From positions 1 to 12,153 of the forward strand of contig PMCR01000493.1 of the NCBI GenBank assembly GCA_003155465.1: 12,153 nucleotides of DNA, written 5' to 3'. This DNA comes from Myxococcales bacterium. GTDB taxonomy: Bacteria; Myxococcota; Polyangia; Fen-1088. The notes beneath the pieces are model-generated. The model saw only the letters and a list, made by a program, of their open reading frames with translations. It did no database searches and was not told the origin of the DNA. Positions 7,149 through 12,153 of this stretch are shown piece after piece (the first letter of the stretch is position 1; every line of letters starts with the position of its first letter). Both the position numbers and the translations under genes were made by a program.

Positions 7149-7156
7149 GGTACACT
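7149..7156 (+). promoter_or_regulatory. -10-like box GGTACACT directly before the TPR gene
   Basis: TACACT at 7151-7156 ends 8 bases before the ATG at 7165, which would put the transcript start at or very near the start codon. The nearest -35-like hexamer, TTGCGC at 7124-7129, is 21 bases away, longer than normal. The octamer is the same one that precedes the gene at 3870. Confidence 0.4.
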
Positions 7157-7164
7157 GGTGACGC

Positions 7165-7977
7165 ATGATGAGCATTTCTACCGACAGGCTGCGGCGAGGA
7201 TCGGAAACTCGACTTGAGACGCGAGCAGGGGCGGGGTTGGCGCTGGCCATCTTGCTGGTGGCAACCGCTGGGCCGGCCTGGGCGGAGGACGCCAAACAGG
7301 AGGCGAAGGCGCGCTACACCACCGCCGAGAGCCACTACAACCTGAACGAGTTCCAGGAGGCTTTGCAGGACTACAAGGAGGCCTACCGCCTGTTTCCCGA
7401 TCCGGTCTTCCTGTTCAACGTCGCCCAGTGCGAGCGGCAGCTCGGCAACCCAGAGGAGGCGATCAGGTTCTACCGCAGCTACCTGCGCAACAAGCCGAAA
7501 GCGCCCAATCGCCAGGAGGTCGTGCGGCGGATCGATGAAATGCAGACGGCGATCGATGCCAAGAAATCTGCCCCTGACAAGCCACCCGCTGGTCCGGCGC
7601 CGTCAGCCGCTGGGAGCCAACCCCAGTTGCCCGCGCCCGTGCTGTCTACACCGCCGACGGTCGCACCGACTGCGCCTGCCCCCACACCAGCGGCTGCGCC
7701 AGCCGCGCCCGCGCCAGCCGCGGCAGCCCCGGCGCCGACAGTCGCGCCCGCGACCAGCGGCGAAATACAGGCGGGCGCCAGCAATCCGCGCACCGACCTT
7801 GTCGCCCAGACCTCATCTCCAGCCCCGGCGGCCGCGCCGGCGTTCTACCAGCGTTGGTGGTTCTGGACCGCCGCAGCGGTCGTGGTGGCCGGAGTCGGGG
7901 TCGGCGTGTACGCCGCCACGGCACACGGTGCAACCGGAGCGCCCCGCTCCCAATTGGGCACACAGCCTGTGTTCTAG
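7165..7977 (+). CDS. Secreted TPR protein with Pro/Ala-rich linker and C-terminal membrane segment
   Basis: This is a 270-residue envelope protein of unknown precise role. A long N-terminal signal sequence has likely cleavage after GPAWA (residue 40). About two tetratricopeptide repeats follow (45-125; the stretches from YTTAESHYNLNEFQEALQDY and from FNVAQCERQLGNPEEAIRFY), a protein-protein interaction fold. Residues 134-228 are a low-complexity Pro/Ala linker. Then comes WWFWTAAAVVVAGVGVGVYAA, a glycine-spaced membrane segment, and a short tail ending LGTQPVF. This architecture is common in myxobacterial genomes and would place the TPR domain in the periplasm, tethered by its C terminus. There is no Shine-Dalgarno before ATG 7165 (ATG 7168 is adjacent). 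The lipoprotein gene follows after 39 bases and may share its transcript. Confidence 0.85.
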   Translation: MMSISTDRLRRGSETRLETRAGAGLALAILLVATAGPAWAEDAKQEAKARYTTAESHYNLNEFQEALQDYKEAYRLFPDPVFLFNVAQCERQLGNPEEAIRFYRSYLRNKPKAPNRQEVVRRIDEMQTAIDAKKSAPDKPPAGPAPSAAGSQPQLPAPVLSTPPTVAPTAPAPTPAAAPAAPAPAAAAPAPTVAPATSGEIQAGASNPRTDLVAQTSSPAPAAAPAFYQRWWFWTAAAVVVAGVGVGVYAATAHGATGAPRSQLGTQPVF

Positions 7978-8016
7978 GTCCCCAGGGCGATGTTGTTCCT
8001 TTCTTCAAGGCCTCCC

Positions 8017-10635
8017 ATGCACAAGCTTCGACTTTTCTGTAGCCTGGTTCCGCTGGTCGGCTCCGTCGTCGCTGCGGGGTGCAGTCGATCGTCGGGAACC
8101 TATGTGGTGCTCGATTTCGATGGAACCGTCTCCAAGCAAGCTCCCATTCGCAGCGTCGAACTTGACCTGGACCTGGGCATGGGCACCAGCGCGGCCCACC
8201 CCGTTTTCACCGCACCTGATGGCGGGGACATCACACTTTCCGCAAATTCCGCTACCTTGAAGATCCAACATGGCTCTGGGCATCTCGATGTGGTGGCAAG
8301 GGCCAAGTCGGCTGAGGACAAGATTCTGGGTACCGGGACTGGCTCGGGCGAAGTGGAGGCGGGCAAGACCACACACATCACGGTGACCTTCACCGGCAGC
8401 GGGGGCGAGGTCGGGTTGGACGGCGGCACCGGGGCAGAGGCCGGCAGCGATGGTCGAACGGACGCATCAGGTGACGTGGAAGCGGACTCGCCGGCCGACC
8501 GAGCCGGGCCGGACGGGAACGGCGGTGTTGACATCGTCACGCGTGAGATGGGCGGCAACGACGGCGCGGGCGGCGCCAGCCCCGTCGACGGGGCGGCGGG
8601 CACCGGTGGGGCAGGGGGAACCGGCGGAACGGCAGGTCCAGGCGGGGCAGGGGGTGGGGCGCAAGATGCCGGTCCCGATGTGCCCAGCTTGGTCACGGAC
8701 GGCGGGTCTGGACTTGTGACCATCATCAGTGAGCCCTCCTTGGTAGATTTCGGCTACGTGTCCGTCGGCACAACGAGCGCGCCGCTGCCGACCAAGATCC
8801 GAAACGTCGGCAGCGCACCGACGCCGTCACTGGTGGTGAAGCTGTCCCAGACACCCTCACCGTTTTCGATAGAGATCGACGCGTGTTCCAGAAAGGTCCT
8901 GGCGCCGCAAGACACCTGTACCATCTCCATGGTCTTTTCCCCCACCACGCTGGACCTCGTATCGAATTCGCTTTCCGTGACTGCGGGAACCGTCACTGGC
9001 ACGGATATCAGGCTAAGCGGCACGGGTGTTGCCAAACCCACGCCCATGCTGAGCCTGCAGCCACCCCAGGGAACGTTTGGCGTGGTCGATGTTGGCAACA
9101 GTGGCAGCGTAACCTTCACCGTGACCAACACAGGCAGTTCGTCTGCATCTGCGCTGCGTGTTGGTTACACGGGTGGGCCGGCGTTCCAACTCACGAGCGA
9201 CCAGTGCAGCAATCAGGGGCTGGCAATTGGTGCTTCGTGCACCTTTGCGGTGACCTTCATGCCCACAGCCGCCGGTCCAGCCAATGGAAATGTCACGGTG
9301 CAATCCCTCGACCTGGGAACGCCAGTCACCGCGACCTTGACCGGAACGGGCCGCGCCCCCGGCACGGTCCACAAGGTTGGGCGAAACGCCTTTGGGTTGG
9401 CCGGCCACTCTGGAAGTTTGATCTCGCCCGACAACGTCCTCTCCTGCTATGCCACCTCTTGCCCGCCTGTCGCCTATCCGGACGGATCCCAAATCGCGTT
9501 GTCAGCGGTTCCCGACGTTGGCTTCAGCTTCATTGGCTGGACCGACGGGCCCTGCCATAACACTTCACCCGACTGCAAGTTCACTCTCACCAACGACGTG
9601 ATCGTGTCAGCCACCTTCGGGCCACGGGCCTACATGTTCGTCACATCGACCACGGTGGTCCCTGGCAACTTGGGCGGCCTGGCCGGCGCGGACGAAGAAT
9701 GCAAGAAGCACGCGACCGTGGCCGGCCTGCCGGGTACCTACCGGGCCTGGCTTTCGAGCAGCGAGGGTCCTGCCAGCTCCAGGGTCGGCAACGGAGGCTG
9801 GGTGCGGGTGGACGGCCGGCCCTTTGCGCGCAACATCGCGACCCTCGGGGGTTCCACCAACCAGGTTGTGTACTACCCGCCGCGGATCGATGAGCTCGGC
9901 GACGACCTGGGGCCCGGTCACCTCATGGTCGCGACAGGTGGCAACATCCTCCCGGGGGAGGTCGTTGGCGCCTGCTCCGACTACACGGACCCCAGCGGAA
10001 CACTCAATGCAGGCGACGTCATTGCGGGCAGTGGCACCTGGGCCTTCAGCCAAGTCATGACGAACGGCTGTTCCGCCGCCGTTCGGTTGTACTGTTTCCG
10101 CAGCGACCTGACGGGCGACATCACACCCTTGCCGCTGCCCGGGCGCCACGTTTTCGTCACCGCCTCAGCATGGTCGCCCTACGTCGGCATCGCCAAAGCG
10201 GACGGCTTCTGCAAAGCAGAGGCCTCCGCGGCCGGTCTTCCCAGCGCGAATACCTTCATTGCATTGCTGGCCACCAGCACCGCGTCGGCGGCCTCGCGCT
10301 TGACGCCCGGCGGCATACCCTGGAAACGGGTTGACGACGTCTTCGTCTTCAACGGCCCAAGTGATCTTGCGGGGAACAGGCTGTTGGCACCCATCGACTT
10401 GGTGGCCGACGGCGGCCTGTATTCCGGCTTCAGCTTCTGGTCAGGAGCCGCCAGTCCCAACTCGGTAGGAACGCTTGCTGGCTCGTGCCAAGACTGGAGC
10501 ACGTCGAGCGCCGGAGCCCTGGGCCTGCACGGCGACGCGAACTTCTCAGGTGGACCTGATTGGTTTGGCAACGACTCGGCGACCGACAACACCTGCGGCA
10601 GAATCGACGTGCACCTACTCTGCGCCGAGCCTTGA
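8017..10635 (+). CDS. Large lipoprotein with ASH-type domains, B-repeat-like module and two DUF1554 (endostatin-like) domains
   Basis: This is an 872-residue predicted surface lipoprotein. The signal is MHKLRLFCSLVPLVGSVVAA with lipobox AAGC (Cys22). ATG 8017 is preferred over in-frame ATG 7990 because it gives a normal signal peptide and has AAGG 6 bases upstream. Order: an N-terminal beta-rich domain (about 25-127), a Gly/Asp/Ala-rich linker (about 128-230), and two ASH/HYDIN-like immunoglobulin domains (about 239-337 and 345-445, motifs VDFGYVSVGTT and GTFGVVDVGN). Then come a module resembling bacterial B-repeats (about 449-534, GFSFIGWTDGPC) and two DUF1554 domains (about 539-698 and 709-872; FVTSTT, GADEECKKHATVAGLPGTY, AVRLYCF). 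DUF1554 is the domain of Leptospira Len proteins, which bind host matrix and complement factor H. A binding or adhesion role here is inference; the ligand is unknown. Confidence 0.85.
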   Translation: MHKLRLFCSLVPLVGSVVAAGCSRSSGTYVVLDFDGTVSKQAPIRSVELDLDLGMGTSAAHPVFTAPDGGDITLSANSATLKIQHGSGHLDVVARAKSAEDKILGTGTGSGEVEAGKTTHITVTFTGSGGEVGLDGGTGAEAGSDGRTDASGDVEADSPADRAGPDGNGGVDIVTREMGGNDGAGGASPVDGAAGTGGAGGTGGTAGPGGAGGGAQDAGPDVPSLVTDGGSGLVTIISEPSLVDFGYVSVGTTSAPLPTKIRNVGSAPTPSLVVKLSQTPSPFSIEIDACSRKVLAPQDTCTISMVFSPTTLDLVSNSLSVTAGTVTGTDIRLSGTGVAKPTPMLSLQPPQGTFGVVDVGNSGSVTFTVTNTGSSSASALRVGYTGGPAFQLTSDQCSNQGLAIGASCTFAVTFMPTAAGPANGNVTVQSLDLGTPVTATLTGTGRAPGTVHKVGRNAFGLAGHSGSLISPDNVLSCYATSCPPVAYPDGSQIALSAVPDVGFSFIGWTDGPCHNTSPDCKFTLTNDVIVSATFGPRAYMFVTSTTVVPGNLGGLAGADEECKKHATVAGLPGTYRAWLSSSEGPASSRVGNGGWVRVDGRPFARNIATLGGSTNQVVYYPPRIDELGDDLGPGHLMVATGGNILPGEVVGACSDYTDPSGTLNAGDVIAGSGTWAFSQVMTNGCSAAVRLYCFRSDLTGDITPLPLPGRHVFVTASAWSPYVGIAKADGFCKAEASAAGLPSANTFIALLATSTASAASRLTPGGIPWKRVDDVFVFNGPSDLAGNRLLAPIDLVADGGLYSGFSFWSGAASPNSVGTLAGSCQDWSTSSAGALGLHGDANFSGGPDWFGNDSATDNTCGRIDVHLLCAEP

Positions 10636-10640
10636 GCTAG

Positions 10641-12153
10641 TTACCGGTCCCGTCCCACGCGGTTTCTGCGACGGCGCAGGATTGCAGTTCCGGCAAGGGC
10701 AACCAACAGAACCAATCCTGCTCCGCGGTCGTGGTGGTTCGCACTGCCCATGCTGCACGAACTGCCAGAGGCGGAAGGCTGCGCTTCCGCGCTTCCCGCG
10801 TCGACCTGCCCACTGGCTCCGCCGTTGCCGGCCGCGCCTGCGGCCCCGGCCGTACCGACGGAACTGTCGCTTTCGGTGGTTCCTGCCGCACCCGTGGTTC
10901 CGCCCGCGCCCGTGGTTCCGCCCGCGCCCGTGGTTCCGCCCGCGCCCGTGCTTCCGCCCGCGCCCGTGCTTCCGCCCGCGCCCGTGGTTCCGCCCGCGCT
11001 GGTGCTTCCGCCCGCGCTGGTGCTTCCGCCGGGGGTCGGATTTCCGCCAGTGCGCGGGGCTCCGCCTGCACCGGTGCTGCCACCCGTTCTGGTGGTTCCG
11101 CCCGCCCCAGTGGCCCCGCCAGTACCGGTGGTTCCGCCCGTGCCGGGGCTGCCACCCGCGCCGCCATCGGGCGGGCTCTGCCCGTCTTGCGGAAAGACAG
11201 TAGGGGTTGGCTTGGCCGTCGGATTCACGTCAGTGACAATCAGGTTGTCGAACAACGCCGTTGTCTTCGCGGCCGTGCCGAGCCCAACGTTGCCTTTGGA
11301 GTACTTGCTATTCGTTACGGCAAACACCTGTGTACCGTCGATTGCGCCCTTGATTGAGGAGCCCTGGAAGACCAGCTTGAGATTGTGCCAACTGCCTGCG
11401 GCTAAAGTGGCCTGCCCGCTCGTAATCGCCCCCACGGTGGGCGCTGCATAGAACCCCCAAGCCCCGGACTGACTCAGCGTCATGTAATAGCCGTTGGGGT
11501 TGGTGCCGTAGCCGCTTCCCGTCGACCCGATTCGCCCCATGACCGACGCCCAACCCGAAGAAGTCTCCACGGAGACGTCAGCGCTGACTTCATAGTCCGT
11601 CCAGCCCGTGTTGCCCACTATGGTGTACGGATTCGTCTCCGGGGCCCAGCTCTGTGCCGGCTGACTGACCACCTGTCGCAGGCAGCTTCCGTTTCCATCC
11701 GTACGCTTGAACAGCTCGAACCCGCCCGCGATGTCGTTGTGGTAGTAGGGCCGATAGCCGACCGACGTGAAATCACCATAGTGATCGTACGTTTCGTAGT
11801 AGGGCTTCGGGAAGTCAGCTGCCGCCGGTGGCATGGCCGCGCCCTTCTGCTGCCCAGTCGTGGTGCTGATTGAATAGATGGAGTTCGCGTCGAGCGCGAT
11901 GGTGAACGAGCCGTTTGCCGGGGTGACGTCGGGCTGTTTCTGGAACTGGGCAGTCGCATTGCTGCGCCAAACGGACACGGTGCCGGAGGAAAGGCCACCC
12001 GTGACGTTGAAGGTGATGTTTTGGGTGGCCTTCGCGCCCGAAGTTTGCGCGATGACGCTGTAGTCTCCGCCGCTGGGCGCCACCATGGTCACGTAGTTTC
12101 CGCCGCCCGAAAAGTTGCCGGACGCGGCGTCCAGGTACTTCCAGCCGACCTTG
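10641..12153 (-). CDS. GH59 (galactocerebrosidase-family) glycosidase, C-terminal part with sorting-type tail; runs off right edge
   Basis: About 503 residues are visible and the frame stays open to the window edge, so the catalytic barrel lies outside. The visible start (GWKYLDAASGNF, NYVTMVAPSGGDYSVIAQT) and SFTIALDANSIYSISTTTGQQKG correspond to the beta-sandwich of GALC. A concanavalin-like lectin domain follows (about 115-312: PYYETYDHYGDF, LRQVVSQPAQSWA, FDNLIVTDVN). GH59 enzymes remove beta-galactose from galactosylceramide and similar lipids. After these comes a repetitive Gly/Thr/Ala linker (about 330-425), then SSCSMGS, a hydrophobic segment and RRRRNR. That tail resembles the MYXO-CTERM signal, in which Cys becomes the anchor after processing. 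Substrate and surface exposure are inference. The stop lies 5 bases from the stop of the convergent lipoprotein gene. Confidence 0.85.
   Translation of the reverse strand, partial: KVGWKYLDAASGNFSGGGNYVTMVAPSGGDYSVIAQTSGAKATQNITFNVTGGLSSGTVSVWRSNATAQFQKQPDVTPANGSFTIALDANSIYSISTTTGQQKGAAMPPAAADFPKPYYETYDHYGDFTSVGYRPYYHNDIAGGFELFKRTDGNGSCLRQVVSQPAQSWAPETNPYTIVGNTGWTDYEVSADVSVETSSGWASVMGRIGSTGSGYGTNPNGYYMTLSQSGAWGFYAAPTVGAITSGQATLAAGSWHNLKLVFQGSSIKGAIDGTQVFAVTNSKYSKGNVGLGTAAKTTALFDNLIVTDVNPTAKPTPTVFPQDGQSPPDGGAGGSPGTGGTTGTGGATGAGGTTRTGGSTGAGGAPRTGGNPTPGGSTSAGGSTSAGGTTGAGGSTGAGGSTGAGGTTGAGGTTGAGGTTGAAGTTESDSSVGTAGAAGAAGNGGASGQVDAGSAEAQPSASGSSCSMGSANHHDRGAGLVLLVALAGTAILRRRRNRVGRDR
10657..10769 (-). 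other. MYXO-CTERM-like C-terminal sorting signal of the GH59 protein
   Basis: Read on the minus strand it encodes SGSSCSMGSANHHDRGAG, a hydrophobic stretch (LVLLVALAGTAILR) and a run of arginines. The Cys codon lies at about 10757-10755. Cys, then a single membrane segment, then a basic end at the extreme C terminus is the layout of the MYXO-CTERM family processed by myxosortase. The motif here is a variant (Cys-Ser-Met-Gly), so the match is by layout rather than exact motif. Confidence 0.6.
10886..11162 (-). repeat. 18-bp tandem repeats encoding the Gly/Thr/Ala linker
   Basis: On the plus strand the unit is close to CCCGCGCCCGTGGTTCCG, nearly perfect from about 10891 to 11032 and more diverged to about 11162. 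On the coding strand each unit gives six residues such as GGTTGA or GGSTGA. Variants (GTGGTT, GTGCTT, GCTGGTGCTT) come in adjacent blocks, suggesting growth by unit duplication. Units are contiguous with no spacers, so this is not a CRISPR. Confidence 0.9.

Noticed and set aside
7990..8016. ATG 7990 as the start of the large lipoprotein
   Set aside because: It would add nine residues (MLFLSSRPP) before a normal MHKLRLF signal peptide, and its AGGG is only 2 bases from the ATG, whereas ATG 8017 has AAGG at a suitable distance.
7535..8260. Plus-strand Arg/Pro/His-rich ORF across the TPR and lipoprotein genes
   Set aside because: It is a frame-shifted reading of the Pro/Ala linker and the next gene start, with no domain and an unnatural Arg/Pro/His-rich composition.
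10886..11162. CRISPR-like direct repeats
   Set aside because: The 18-bp units are contiguous, without spacers, and code for a low-complexity linker.
10750..11451. Long plus-strand ORF with a VVPPAPVVPPAP-type proline repeat
   Set aside because: It is the antisense reading of the 18-bp repeat in the GH59 gene. The repeat opens all plus-strand frames at once, and the minus strand has the recognisable GALC-like domains running on to the window edge.

Overview
The window is high-GC DNA whose proteins point to a myxobacterium-like organism (Myxococcota, perhaps a Polyangia-type lineage). The evidence is a secreted TPR protein with a Pro/Ala linker and a C-terminal glycine-zipper membrane segment, lipoproteins and surface proteins with long GTGGAGG-type linkers, and a C-terminal Cys/transmembrane/RRRR tail resembling the MYXO-CTERM sorting signal. 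No phage or transposon genes were seen, so this looks like chromosomal sequence. The taxonomic call is inference.

Left part (1-2829, + strand): the 3' part of a tRNA-Pro(GGG) runs almost directly into surE, then pcm, an nlpD-like LysM/M23 lipoprotein and apt. All are tightly spaced or overlapping and probably form one transcription unit. The order surE-pcm-nlpD matches Enterobacteria, but the place of rpoS is taken by apt. Convergent to it (2912-3449, - strand), a tRNA-Arg(CCU) with its own good promoter is followed after 2 nt by dtd, the D-aminoacyl-tRNA deacylase. Both tRNA-mRNA junctions lack room for an ordinary Shine-Dalgarno site.

The stretch 3450-3869 holds the tRNA-Arg promoter, one possible 79-residue ORF, an inverted repeat and a -10-like box. 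Then come a large polytopic membrane protein of GT-C glycosyltransferase type (3870-6266) and a GT2 polyprenyl-phosphate sugar synthase (6270-7031). They are 3 bp apart, a likely donor-maker and donor-user pair for extracytoplasmic glycosylation.

Right part: a TPR/Pro-Ala/TM protein (7165-7977) and a large lipoprotein (8017-10635) with two ASH-type domains, a B-repeat-like module and two endostatin-like DUF1554 domains. The lipoprotein converges, with a 5-bp gap, on the 3' part of a GH59 (galactocerebrosidase family) enzyme. That enzyme carries an 18-bp tandem-repeat linker and a sorting-type tail, and it runs off the right edge. The right half is therefore mainly cell-surface machinery.
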